NCBI GenBank assembly: GCA_001800075.1
Contig: MGUR01000007.1
Location: 1-12,209 of the forward strand
Length of the DNA: 12,209 bases
From: Elusimicrobia bacterium RIFCSPLOWO2_01_FULL_59_12
Lineage (GTDB): Bacteria; Elusimicrobiota; Elusimicrobia; 2-01-FULL-59-12
Direction: 5' to 3'
The position numbers and the translations under genes were made by a program. Every line of letters begins with the position of its first letter. Within the stretch, counting starts at the first letter, position 1. This document shows, piece by piece, positions 5,962 through 12,209 of this stretch. The notes beneath the pieces were generated by a model. The model was not told the origin of the DNA and made no database searches. It saw only the letters and a list, made by a program, of their open reading frames with translations.

Positions 5962-6145
5962 ACCAGCTCGACTTGATAATTCCGGGGATCTCTCCGCGGT
6001 GCGCCATCTGACGGAAGCAGAGGCGGCAGAGGCCAAAGTCCCGGTAGAACCCCCGGGCTCGTCCGCACCGCCGGCAGCGGTTCCGAAACCGGGTGGCGAA
6101 TTTGAGACGCTTGTGCATTTTTGCGACCCATGCAATGGTGGCCAT
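5960..6145 (-). CDS. rpsN: 30S ribosomal protein S14 type Z (uS14, zinc-binding)
   Basis: S14 helps form the head of the 30S subunit. The 61-residue length and the two CxxC pairs (C24/C27 in CRRCGR and C40/C43 in CRLCFR) mark the short zinc-binding type Z form rather than the roughly 100-residue zinc-free form of E. coli. The end HRGEIPGIIKSSW is the typical S14 C-terminus. ATG at 6145 has AAGGGGAG immediately upstream and lies 8 bases after the rplE stop. It is between rplE and rpsH, the standard spc position. Confidence 0.98.
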   Translation of the reverse strand: MATIAWVAKMHKRLKFATRFRNRCRRCGRARGFYRDFGLCRLCFRQMAHRGEIPGIIKSSW

Positions 6146-6153
6146 AACTCCCC

Positions 6154-6762
6154 TTACGCCTTCAGCGCCGCTTTGGGCGCCGCTTTCTTCGATTCTTTTT
6201 CCTGCGTCTTAAACGGCATGCCAAAGAGCGCAAGCAGCTCGCGCGCCATGGCGTCCTCGCCGGCGGTCGTGACGATGGTCACATTGAAGCCGCGCAGTTT
6301 GGGCGATTTGTCCAGATTCACCTCGGGAAAAATGTGCTGTTCGGTCAGTCCCAGATTGTAATTGCCGCGGCCGTCAAAGGCGCGCGGGTCCAAACCGCGA
6401 AAATCCCGGATGCGCGGGATCGCCGTGTTAATAAAGCGGTCGAGAAACTCGTACATGCGCGTGCCGCGCAGCGTCACGCGAAGTCCGATCGGCATCCCCT
6501 GGCGAAGCTTAAAGTTGGAAATCGATTTCTTGGCCCGCCTCACTTGGGGTTTCTGGCCGGTAATCGCTCCCAGCTCCGCGGAAGCGACGTCCATCGATTT
6601 GATGTCCTCTTTGGCGTCGTTGACGCCCATGTTGACGATAACCTTCACCAGGCGCGGCACCTGCATCGGGTTTTTTAACCCAAACCGCTTCACCATCTCA
6701 GGGATGACCGAGGTCTGATAGGCCGCTTTCATGCGCGGCGGCGTTGCCGTGGCTGGGGTCAT
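6154..6762 (-). CDS. rplE: 50S ribosomal protein L5 (uL5) with Lys/Ala tail
   Basis: L5 binds 5S rRNA and contacts S13 and the P-site tRNA from the central protuberance. The 202-residue product contains MQVPRLVKVIVNMGVNDAKE (33-52), the conserved TGQKPQVRRAKKSISNFKLR (68-87), RDFRGLDPRAFDGRGNYNLG (119-138) and EQHIFPEVN, all typical of L5. The canonical protein ends near LFGMPF; here TQEKESKKAAPKAALKA is added. I chose ATG at 6762 because it overlaps the rplX stop as ATGA; a second in-frame ATG at 6732 begins the conserved part (MKAAYQ) but has no ribosome-binding site. The stop is 8 bases before rpsN. Confidence 0.97.
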   Translation of the reverse strand: MTPATATPPRMKAAYQTSVIPEMVKRFGLKNPMQVPRLVKVIVNMGVNDAKEDIKSMDVASAELGAITGQKPQVRRAKKSISNFKLRQGMPIGLRVTLRGTRMYEFLDRFINTAIPRIRDFRGLDPRAFDGRGNYNLGLTEQHIFPEVNLDKSPKLRGFNVTIVTTAGEDAMARELLALFGMPFKTQEKESKKAAPKAALKA

Positions 6763-7073
6763 TCGGCGATCATCTCCCCGCACTTGCGGCAGATCCGCAC
6801 TTTGGTGCCGTCCGACAAGCGGTCGCTTTTCGGCCGCATCGGACGATTGCATTTTTTGCACATCAGCATCACATTGGACAAATGAATCGACGCCTCCTTC
6901 TCACGGATGCCCCCCGGCTGCGTCTGCGTCGAACGGGAATGCCGCTTCACAAAATTGATCTTGGCCACCAAGACGCGCTGGGCATCGGGAAGGACTTGCA
7001 CGACCTCTCCCTGTTTGCCGCGGTCCTTGCCCGCCATGACGAGCACCTTGTCTTTTTTACGAATCAATGACAT
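6759..7073 (-). CDS. rplX: 50S ribosomal protein L24 (uL24), four-cysteine form
   Basis: L24 starts 50S assembly and lies near the exit of the peptide tunnel. The 104-residue product has the N-terminal KOW motif (KKDKVLVMAGKDRGKQGEVV, 6-25) and the family block PGGIREKEASIHLSNVML. The C-terminal part has CKKC (72-75) and CRKC (95-98), a four-cysteine arrangement found in many non-enterobacterial L24 proteins and likely to hold zinc. ATG at 7073 overlaps the rplN stop by one base (TGATG), with GAGG about 7 bases upstream. The frame stays open upstream within rplN but that part has no L24 similarity. It overlaps rplE by four bases. Confidence 0.97.
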   Translation of the reverse strand: MSLIRKKDKVLVMAGKDRGKQGEVVQVLPDAQRVLVAKINFVKRHSRSTQTQPGGIREKEASIHLSNVMLMCKKCNRPMRPKSDRLSDGTKVRICRKCGEMIAE

Positions 7074-7441
7074 CAGACAACCTCGGGCGCCAGTGAAATG
7101 ATTTTGAGGTAATTTCGATCGCGCAATTCGCGCGCGATGGGGCCGAAAATACGCGTTCCGCGGGGCTCCCCATTGGCGTCGATCAGGCACACCGCATTGT
7201 CGTCAAACTTCACATAGCTGCCGTCCGCGCGGCGCACTTCTTTGGCCGTGCGAACGACAACCGCCTTGACCACATCGCCTTTTTTCACATTGCCGGTGGG
7301 GATCGCGTCCTGCACCGAGCAGGTCACGATATCGCCCAGGCTGGCATAACGCCGCCGCGTACCCCCCATGACCCGGAAGCATCGCAGCTTGCGCGCGCCG
7401 GAGTTGTCGGCGACATTAAGGATGGCTCGTTCTTGAATCAC
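7073..7441 (-). CDS. rplN: 50S ribosomal protein L14 (uL14)
   Basis: L14 is a beta-barrel protein on the 50S face that forms an inter-subunit bridge to 16S rRNA and binds the silencing factor RsfS in other bacteria. The 122-residue product matches the usual length: MIQERAILNVADNSGARKLR at the start, VKKGDVVKAVVVRTAKEVRR in the middle, and GTRIFGPIARELRD near the end. It starts with GTG at 7441, overlapping the rpsQ stop as GTGA, with AAGG 7 bases upstream. In E. coli this is where the separate spc promoter lies; here the overlap leaves no intergenic room. Confidence 0.98.
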   Translation of the reverse strand: MIQERAILNVADNSGARKLRCFRVMGGTRRRYASLGDIVTCSVQDAIPTGNVKKGDVVKAVVVRTAKEVRRADGSYVKFDDNAVCLIDANGEPRGTRIFGPIARELRDRNYLKIISLAPEVV

Positions 7442-7725
7442 AGGGCCGCCTTGGCCAGCACGCGCGTGATCCGCCAGCGCTTCAATTTGGAGAGCGGCCG
7501 GGTTTCCATGACTTCCACGCGGTCGCCCGCGTGCGAATCGTTCGTCTCATCGTGCGCATAAAGCTGAGTGAAGCGACGCAGCACTTTCTGGTACCGCGGA
7601 TGGCTGGAGTGCCAGGAGACCTTGATCACGCGGGTCTTATTCATCTTGTCGGATACCACCACGCCTTCGCGGACCTTGCGGGCGGCGCGGAGATGGGGCG
7701 GCGCGGTCAGAGGGCTCTCTTTCAT
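7438..7725 (-). CDS. rpsQ: 30S ribosomal protein S17 (uS17)
   Basis: S17 is a primary 16S rRNA-binding protein with an OB fold in the 30S body. The 95-residue product shows REGVVVSDKMNKTRVIKVSW (19-38), the loop HPRYQKVLRRFTQLYAHDET and the signature region AGDRVEVMETRPLSKLKRWR. It has about 15 extra N-terminal residues (MKESPLTAPPHLRAARK) compared with E. coli. ATG at 7725 overlaps the rpmC stop as ATGA; it is kept because of this coupling, although a shorter form is possible. The end overlaps rplN by four bases, joining the S10 and spc gene groups. Confidence 0.97.
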   Translation of the reverse strand: MKESPLTAPPHLRAARKVREGVVVSDKMNKTRVIKVSWHSSHPRYQKVLRRFTQLYAHDETNDSHAGDRVEVMETRPLSKLKRWRITRVLAKAAL

Positions 7726-7934
7726 GACGCCTGGGCTCCCTTCTGGTGGATCCAGGTTTTGAGCCGGGCGATTTCCCGGCGCACAAAACGGATCTGCATC
7801 GGGTTTTTCAGCGGGGCGCCGGCGTGACGGAATTGGAACCGAAAACGGGTCTCCTCCGCTTCCCTCAGCCGCGCTTCCAGCTCAGGCATCGACAGGGTTT
7901 TCAAATTCTCTTTTTCCCGTCTTTTTTTCGCCAT
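7722..7934 (-). CDS. rpmC: 50S ribosomal protein L29 (uL29)
   Basis: L29 is a small alpha-helical hairpin at the tunnel exit, part of the docking site for SRP and trigger factor. The 70-residue product has the pattern MPELEARLREAEETRFRFQF (16-35) followed by NPMQIRFVRREIARLKT, the L29 signature. The N-terminus is rich in Lys/Arg and slightly longer than in E. coli. ATG at 7934 overlaps the rplP stop by one base (TGATG) and has GAGGAG 5 bases upstream; the end overlaps rpsQ as ATGA. Confidence 0.96.
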   Translation of the reverse strand: MAKKRREKENLKTLSMPELEARLREAEETRFRFQFRHAGAPLKNPMQIRFVRREIARLKTWIHQKGAQAS

Positions 7935-8347
7935 CAGTTCTCCTCGCGAATCACAAATTTTGTTTTGATCGGAAGCTTGAACGCCGCCAGCCTCATCGCT
8001 TCCATGGCCTCCGACGGCGGCAGGCCTTCCAGCTCAAACATGATGCGTCCGGGTTTGACCACCGCCACCCAGAACTCCGGCGCCCCTTTGCCCTTTCCCA
8101 TGCGGGTTTCCGCGGGCTTCTTCGAAATCGGCTTGTCCGGGAACACCCGGATCCAGATCTTTCCGCCCTTTTTGATGAACCGCGTCAGGGCCACCCGCGC
8201 GGCCTCAATCTGACGGCTGGTGATCCAGTGAGACTCCAGCGCCTGGAGGCCGTACTGTCCAAAATCCACGGTGGTGGCCGCCTTGGCTTTCCCTTTGAGG
8301 CGGCCGCGGTGCGCCTTCCGGTATTTGACCCGTTTGGGCATCAACAT
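7934..8347 (-). CDS. rplP: 50S ribosomal protein L16 (uL16)
   Basis: L16 positions the A-site tRNA and is needed for peptidyl-transferase maturation. The 137-residue product begins MLMPKRVKYRKAHRGRLKG and contains FGQYGLQALESHWITSRQIE (29-48), WIRVFPDKPISKKPAETRMG (64-83) and GKGAPEFWVAVVKPGRIMFE, all standard L16 blocks. ATG at 8347 is preferred over ATG at 8341 because MLMPKR is the family start and AAGGGG lies 8 bases upstream. It is 3 bases after the rpsC stop and overlaps rpmC by one base. Confidence 0.98.
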   Translation of the reverse strand: MLMPKRVKYRKAHRGRLKGKAKAATTVDFGQYGLQALESHWITSRQIEAARVALTRFIKKGGKIWIRVFPDKPISKKPAETRMGKGKGAPEFWVAVVKPGRIMFELEGLPPSEAMEAMRLAAFKLPIKTKFVIREEN

Positions 8348-8350
8348 GGC

Positions 8351-9136
8351 CTAGACCCCTTCCTCCGGCGACGCCTCTTCTTCAAGCGCGGCGGCGGCTG
8401 GCACAGGCGCCATCTCTTCGGTGGCGGCGGCCTTGTCTGCGGTCTTGGCGATCTCTTCAATGATTTCTTTCGGGACCAGTTTGACTTCCTCAGCCAAATC
8501 CTCGCGCGTCTTCTTAAAGAGCTCCTTCTTAAAAATCCACACCTTCACGCCGATCCGGCCCATCGTGATCAGCGCTTCCGCTGTCCCGTAGTCGATGTCC
8601 GCGCGAAGGGTCTGGAGCGGAACGCGGCCTTCCTTCATCCACTCCGTGCGGGCGATTTCCGCGCCCCCCAGACGCCCGGAGACCCGGACTTTGATCCCGA
8701 GCGCGCCTGCGGCCATCGTGCGCTCCATTGTTTTTTTCATGACCCGGCGGAATCCCACATTTTTTTCCAGCTGCAGCGCGACCCCTTCCGCCACCAGCGT
8801 GGCATCCAACTCGGGGCGCTTGATCTCCATGACGTTAACGAAAACCTTCCGATCCGTCATGTCCTCTATGTCCTTGCGCAAATTTTCAATGTCGGCGCCT
8901 TTTTTACCAATGACGATGCCGGGCCGAGCCGTAAAAATATTCACACGGAGGTGTTTTCCGGCCCGCTCGATGCCGATGCGGGAGACCGCGGCCCCTTGCA
9001 GTTTGCGGCGCAAATAGGTCCGGATCCGGCGATCTTCTTCTAAAAGCTCGGGCATCTGGCGGAGGTTGAACCATTTGGAATCCCACTCTTTGATGTATCC
9101 GAGACGGAATCCTCCTGGATGTATTTTCTGTCCCAT
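8351..9136 (-). CDS. rpsC: 30S ribosomal protein S3 (uS3) with acidic C-terminal tail
   Basis: S3 lines the mRNA entry channel of the 30S head and contributes to mRNA unwinding. The 261-residue product starts MGQKIHPGGFRLG, has a type-2 KH domain with GKKG at 77-80, and the S3 C-terminal domain (VRVSGRLGGAEIARTEWMKE at 151-170, ADIDYGTAEALITMGRIGVK at 179-198). S3 in E. coli has 233 residues; here the tail after about 230 is Ala/Glu-rich (EEMAPVPAAAALEEEASPEE), acidic and probably disordered. ATG at 9136 overlaps the rplV stop by one base (TAATG) with AGGGA upstream. rplP follows after 3 bases. Confidence 0.98.
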   Translation of the reverse strand: MGQKIHPGGFRLGYIKEWDSKWFNLRQMPELLEEDRRIRTYLRRKLQGAAVSRIGIERAGKHLRVNIFTARPGIVIGKKGADIENLRKDIEDMTDRKVFVNVMEIKRPELDATLVAEGVALQLEKNVGFRRVMKKTMERTMAAGALGIKVRVSGRLGGAEIARTEWMKEGRVPLQTLRADIDYGTAEALITMGRIGVKVWIFKKELFKKTREDLAEEVKLVPKEIIEEIAKTADKAAATEEMAPVPAAAALEEEASPEEGV

Positions 9137-9489
9137 TAGGTCCCTGACCCTTTCTTGGGCTTCGCTTGATCGCTCAAAATGATCGTCAAATGCGTCGTCC
9201 GATGACGAATGGTCGCGCCGCGGCCCATCGCGTGCGCCCGCATCCTCTTCATTTGCGGCCCCCCGCCGACCCAGGCCCTGTTAACGTGCCAGCCCTCGGG
9301 ATTCTCCGACTTCCCCGCATTGGCAAACGCGCTCATCAATGTTTTCTCCACCAGAGGACGCGCCCCCTTGGTCACCAATCGCAGGGTGGCCGCCGCATGG
9401 GCCACAGACTTCCCGCGAATCAGCATGAGGATCTGATCCACCTTACGGGGAGAAATACGAACGTAGTTGGCGTGGGCAATGGCTTCCAT
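9136..9489 (-). CDS. rplV: 50S ribosomal protein L22 (uL22)
   Basis: L22 binds several 23S domains and its long beta-hairpin reaches the peptide tunnel constriction, where macrolide-resistance mutations occur in other bacteria. The 117-residue product shows ANYVRISPRKVDQILMLIRG (7-26), LMSAFANAGKSEN, and the hairpin segment GGGPQMKRMRAHAMGRGATI (75-94) followed by HRTTHLTIILSD. ATG at 9489 lies 3 bases after the rpsS stop, without an obvious ribosome-binding site, so it is probably translated by re-initiation. Its stop overlaps the rpsC ATG. Confidence 0.98.
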   Translation of the reverse strand: MEAIAHANYVRISPRKVDQILMLIRGKSVAHAAATLRLVTKGARPLVEKTLMSAFANAGKSENPEGWHVNRAWVGGGPQMKRMRAHAMGRGATIRHRTTHLTIILSDQAKPKKGSGT

Positions 9490-9492
9490 AAA

Positions 9493-9780
9493 TTAAGTGA
9501 GAGACGTCGCTTCCTTGGTATGCGCCGCGCCATGGCCCTTGAAAAAGCGCGTGGGCGCCATTTCACCGACCCGGTGCCCGACCATTTCCTCGGTAATAAA
9601 AACCGGCAAAAACTTGTGGCCGTTATGCACCGCCAGGGTGTGGCCGACAAACTCCGGGGTGATCATGCTGGCGCGCGCCCAGGTTTTGATGACTTTTTTA
9701 TCCCCCGACGTGTTCATCCTCTGAACCTTCTTAAGAAGTTTTTCGTCTACGTACGGCCCTTTTTTTGTCGAACGTGCCAT
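9493..9780 (-). CDS. rpsS: 30S ribosomal protein S19 (uS19)
   Basis: S19 pairs with S13 in the 30S head near the A and P sites. The 95-residue product begins MARSTKKGPYVDEKLLKKV and contains WARASMITPEFVGHTLAVHN (34-53) and the signature GHKFLPVFITEEMVGHRVGE (54-73), with the end APTRFFKGH. ATG at 9780 lies 9 bases after the rplB stop; the spacer contains GGGGGA as a ribosome-binding site. It sits between rplB and rplV, as in nearly all bacteria. Confidence 0.98.
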   Translation of the reverse strand: MARSTKKGPYVDEKLLKKVQRMNTSGDKKVIKTWARASMITPEFVGHTLAVHNGHKFLPVFITEEMVGHRVGEMAPTRFFKGHGAAHTKEATSLT

Positions 9781-9789
9781 AATCCCCCG

Positions 9790-10626
9790 TTACAGTGTGG
9801 TCACTGCCTGCTTCGAGCGGTGCTTTAAAATCATCCAGTCCCAGATTTTCTTGGACCGGGTCTTATACCCCTTGGCGGGCTGGTTCCAGGGCGACCGCGG
9901 CTGATTGTTGCCTTTGGACCGGCCGCGACCTCCTCCGTGGGGATGGTCCACCGCGTTCATGGCCGTGCCGCGTACGTCCGGCCGGATGCCGAGGTGACGG
10001 CTTCGCCCGGCGTTGCCCAGGACGACGTTCTCATGGTTAAGGTTTCCAACCTGACCCACAGTGGCCAGACACTCGCGCTCCACCTGCCTGATCTCACCGG
10101 ACGGCATGCGCAGCTGAACGTAATCGCCCTCTTTGGCCATCACCTGGGCGGCGGCTCCGGCCGAACGGACCATCTTTCCGCCCCGGCCGGGCATCAACTC
10201 TAAATTGTGGACCATCGTTCCTTCGGGAATCCGATGCAGCGGCAGGGCATTTCCCACTTTGATGTCCGCTTCCGGCCCCGCCACTACGGAATCGCCGATC
10301 TTCAGCCCTTCCGGCTGGAGGATATAGCGCTTATCGCCGTCCGCATAGTTGATCAAAGCGATTCGAGCGGAACGGTTTGGATCGTATTCGATGGAAACGA
10401 CCTTCCCGGGAACGCCGGTTTTATCACGCCGGAAATCGATCTGGCGATAAGCCTGCTTATGACCGCCCCCCTGATGGCGAACCATAATCATCCCGGAATT
10501 GTTGCGGCCCGCGCTCTTGCGCTTGCCTGTGACAAGGCTCTTCAGCGGGCCGGTCTTGGAAAGGCCTGAGAAGTCTTCCACGGTGATGAATCGCCGGGAG
10601 GGCGTGTACGGCTTAAAGCTTTTCAT
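9790..10626 (-). CDS. rplB: 50S ribosomal protein L2 (uL2)
   Basis: L2 is one of the most conserved ribosomal proteins; it supports the peptidyl-transferase centre and subunit joining. The 278-residue product has MKSFKPYTPSRRFITVEDF, NSGMIMVRHQGGGHKQAYR (43-61), the SH3-like and OB domains, and the catalytic-centre loop MNAVDHPHGGGRGRSKG (223-239) with its conserved histidines H228 and H230. The end KIWDWMILKHR is a slight variant of the usual C-terminus. ATG at 10626 overlaps the rplW stop as ATGA and has GAGGA 6 bases upstream. Confidence 0.98.
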   Translation of the reverse strand: MKSFKPYTPSRRFITVEDFSGLSKTGPLKSLVTGKRKSAGRNNSGMIMVRHQGGGHKQAYRQIDFRRDKTGVPGKVVSIEYDPNRSARIALINYADGDKRYILQPEGLKIGDSVVAGPEADIKVGNALPLHRIPEGTMVHNLELMPGRGGKMVRSAGAAAQVMAKEGDYVQLRMPSGEIRQVERECLATVGQVGNLNHENVVLGNAGRSRHLGIRPDVRGTAMNAVDHPHGGGRGRSKGNNQPRSPWNQPAKGYKTRSKKIWDWMILKHRSKQAVTTL

Positions 10627-10919
10627 GAAACGTCCTCGCCGAATTTAATTTCCTGGCCCGCCTTGACGGACACAATGGCCTTTTTCCAATCAGGCTTGTG
10701 GGCGCCCTGCGAATTTCCCATCCGGCGGAACTTGCCGCGCACATGCATCGTATGCACCTTGGACACGTCCACCTTGAACAGCTCCTCGACCGCGCGTTTA
10801 ATATCGCCTTTTGAAGCCCCCAGGGTGACGCGAAATACGTATTGATTCAACGACGCTTTCAGGTGAGTGGCGCGTTCCGTCACAAGAGGTTTCTTGATGA
10901 TCTGTAGAAGTCGAGTCAC
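10623..10919 (-). CDS. rplW: 50S ribosomal protein L23 (uL23)
   Basis: L23 lies at the peptide tunnel exit and is the main ribosomal docking site for trigger factor and SRP. The 98-residue product shows the start LLQIIKKPLVTERATHLKA, the core NQYVFRVTLGASKGDIKRAV (25-44), ELFKVDVSKVHTMHVRGKFR and the basic KPDWKKAIVSVKAGQEI end, typical of L23. It uses GTG at 10919, overlapping the rplD stop as GTGA, with AAGGGG 4 bases upstream. The 3' end overlaps rplB by four bases. Confidence 0.97.
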   Translation of the reverse strand: MTRLLQIIKKPLVTERATHLKASLNQYVFRVTLGASKGDIKRAVEELFKVDVSKVHTMHVRGKFRRMGNSQGAHKPDWKKAIVSVKAGQEIKFGEDVS

Positions 10920-11548
10920 GACGCCCCTTGAGGAAATCGCGTGTTCAGCGCTTGCAGCGCCGCCTGGGTGACCAGCACCTTCTGAGCGTTCATCAGCGTC
11001 CAGGGATTAAGTTCGCGGACATCGGCCAGGTTCACCTGCTCCAAATTCCGCACGGCCCTCCTCAGCAGGTCGCTTTTCTTATCGACGATCACAAGAACCC
11101 GGCCTGCAGGGGCGGCCTTGCTGAAAAATTTGTTCATGGCGCTTGTCTTTCCATCCCCTTCCGGCAACGATTCCAGTATGGAGATCGTCTGATCTTGCGC
11201 CTTGATGGACAACGCCGTGGCAAGCGCTACGCGCCGCTTAAACGCATCCACATTCTTTCGATAAGAGCGGGGATGCGGACCGAAAATAATGCCGCCTTTT
11301 CGCCACAAGGGGGAACGATTGGATCCAGCCCGCGCGTTGCCTGTCCCCTTTTGGCGCCACGGCTTATGGCCGCCGCCGGAAACGTCCGCCCGGGTTTTGG
11401 TGTCTGAGGTGCCCCGGCGTTGATTGGCCAAGAAGGCGATAAGCGATTCCTGAAGCACCCGCTTGGATCCCTCCTGAGCAAAGATCGCGGCGGGAAGTTC
11501 GACTTTCCCTTTGGCGTCTCCGGATGTTGAAATGAAAGGAACTTCCAT
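10916..11548 (-). CDS. rplD: 50S ribosomal protein L4 (uL4)
   Basis: L4 reaches the tunnel constriction opposite L22 and, in E. coli, represses the S10 operon by acting on its leader RNA. The 210-residue product has an N-terminal alpha/beta part and the long rRNA-binding loop from about 45 to 96: NQRRGTSDTKTRADVSGGGH, KPWRQKGTGNARAGSNRSPL and GIIFGPHPRSY are very conserved. The C-terminal part contains RVLVIVDKKSDLLRRAVRNL. ATG at 11548 is 7 bases after the rplC stop; I see no clear ribosome-binding site. Autoregulation cannot be judged because the operon leader lies outside the window. Confidence 0.97.
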   Translation of the reverse strand: MEVPFISTSGDAKGKVELPAAIFAQEGSKRVLQESLIAFLANQRRGTSDTKTRADVSGGGHKPWRQKGTGNARAGSNRSPLWRKGGIIFGPHPRSYRKNVDAFKRRVALATALSIKAQDQTISILESLPEGDGKTSAMNKFFSKAAPAGRVLVIVDKKSDLLRRAVRNLEQVNLADVRELNPWTLMNAQKVLVTQAALQALNTRFPQGAS

Positions 11549-11555
11549 AAATCGT

Positions 11556-12209
11556 TTACTTTGCCGCCGGCTTGGCTTTGGCGGCCGCCGGCGCTGCTTT
11601 GGGAGCCTCTTTTTTCGCGGCCTTTTCCTTTTTGTGGACGGCGTGATGGATGACTTTCACCTTCACCCGTTTCACGGTTTGCCGGATCTCCAACAACGAT
11701 TCATTCGGCCCCGGCAAAGCGCCCTTGATCAGCAGAACGTGCGAATCAGGAAGAACTTCAACCACTTCCAAATTCTGCAGGGTGGCCCGGCGATGGCCCA
11801 TGTGGCCGCTCATTCGCTGTCCCTTCAATACATGTCCGGGATAGGTGTTCGAACCGATGGACCCCGGCGCGCGCTGCCGGTCGGACTGTCCATGGGTGCT
11901 GGGGCCGCCGGCAAAATGATGCCGTTTGACCGTTCCCGCAAACCCTTTGCCTTTCGAAATTCCTGAGACATCCACCAAATCGCCCACGGTAAAAACATTG
12001 ACGTCGATGGCTTGTCCTACCTGAAAGTCGCCGGGTGTGCCGACGCGGAATTCCCGCGTCCAACGGGCCGCCGGGACATGGGCTTTCTTAAACCGACCCG
12101 CATCAGGCTTATTGACGGACTTTTCACGGACGTCCCCGAACGACATTTGCACCGCTCCATAGCCGTTCTTTTCGGTCGTCAGAACGTGCGTGACATGGCA
12201 GGGACCGGC
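11556..12209 (-). CDS. rplC: 50S ribosomal protein L3 (uL3), 5' end cut by window edge, Ala/Lys tail
   Basis: L3 is one of the first proteins in 50S assembly and its loop approaches the peptidyl-transferase centre. The frame is open to the window edge, giving 217 residues; the roughly 30 N-terminal residues and the start are missing. Seen are AGPCHVTHVLTTEKNGYGAV at the edge, VNKPDAGRFKKAHV, VDVSGISKGKGFAGTVKRHH (79-98 of the visible part), THGQSDRQRAPGSIGSNTYP (105-124) and LKGQRMSGHMGHR. The loop reads GSIGSNTYPG, without the glutamines of the E. coli GSIGQNQTPG segment that PrmB methylates. After KVKVIHHAV the protein adds about 25 residues of Lys/Ala/Pro-rich tail. rplD follows after 7 bases. 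Confidence 0.97.
   Translation of the reverse strand, partial: AGPCHVTHVLTTEKNGYGAVQMSFGDVREKSVNKPDAGRFKKAHVPAARWTREFRVGTPGDFQVGQAIDVNVFTVGDLVDVSGISKGKGFAGTVKRHHFAGGPSTHGQSDRQRAPGSIGSNTYPGHVLKGQRMSGHMGHRRATLQNLEVVEVLPDSHVLLIKGALPGPNESLLEIRQTVKRVKVKVIHHAVHKKEKAAKKEAPKAAPAAAKAKPAAK

Noticed and set aside
5947..6135. Upstream extension of the rpsH frame by 63 residues
   Set aside because: It overlaps rpsN out of frame, has no S8 similarity, and a good ribosome-binding site supports ATG 5946.
7074..7190. Upstream extension of the rplX frame inside rplN
   Set aside because: The added 39 residues are an out-of-frame reading of L14; the TGATG overlap and GAGG site fix the start at 7073.
8228..9043. 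271-residue plus-strand open frame antisense to rplP/rpsC
   Set aside because: Long only because of GC-rich codon bias in rpsC; composition is atypical and the opposite strand is certain S3.
1..12209. Search for tRNA, rRNA, CRISPR, insertion sequences or defence genes
   Set aside because: The window is almost fully covered by identified ribosomal-operon genes; no repeat-spacer arrays, transposase frames or structural RNA genes were seen.

Overview
The window is a continuous stretch of a bacterial ribosomal-protein superoperon. All 25 genes lie on the minus strand, so the transcript runs from position 12209 down to 1. The DNA is GC-rich with bacterial-type genes throughout. The order is the classic bacterial S10-spc-alpha order: rplC(partial)-rplD-rplW-rplB-rpsS-rplV-rpsC-rplP-rpmC-rpsQ | rplN-rplX-rplE-rpsN-rpsH-rplF-rplR-rpsE-rplO-secY-adk-map-infA-rpmJ | rpsM(partial). 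The secY-adk-map-infA-rpmJ segment matches the arrangement known from Bacillus-like and many uncultured phyla rather than that of E. coli. I cannot assign a phylum from the sequence. Hints are the absence of rpmD (L30), four-cysteine (zinc) forms of S14, L24 and L36, and dispersed palindromic repeats.

Layout. 12209-7438 holds the S10-operon genes (50S proteins L3, L4, L23, L2, L22, L16, L29 and 30S proteins S19, S3, S17). 7441-3536 holds the spc genes (L14, L24, L5, S14, S8, L6, L18, S5, L15). 3517-395 holds the protein-export channel SecY, adenylate kinase, methionine aminopeptidase, initiation factor IF-1 and L36. 330-1 is the start of the alpha-operon block with S13. Packing is extreme: of 24 gene junctions, 12 overlap (by 1, 4, 11 or 14 bases), and only two gaps exceed 20 bases (34 and 64). 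No intergenic stretch approaches 300 bases. I see no internal promoter or rho-independent terminator. The genes supply the ribosome itself, its initiation, removal of N-terminal Met from new chains, membrane insertion and adenylate balance.

What is unusual. Two different palindromic repeats sit at gene junctions. One (3534-3613) is a two-hairpin element that has replaced the end of rplO: it encodes about 25 extra residues of L15 and supplies its stop codon. The other (354-390) occupies most of the rpmJ-rpsM gap. rpmD is missing from its usual slot between rpsE and rplO. L3, L5 and L6 carry Ala/Lys-rich C-terminal tails, and S3 an Ala/Glu-rich one. I see no novel defence, mobile or metabolic system here. 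The region is housekeeping, and its most interesting part is the repeat insertion.
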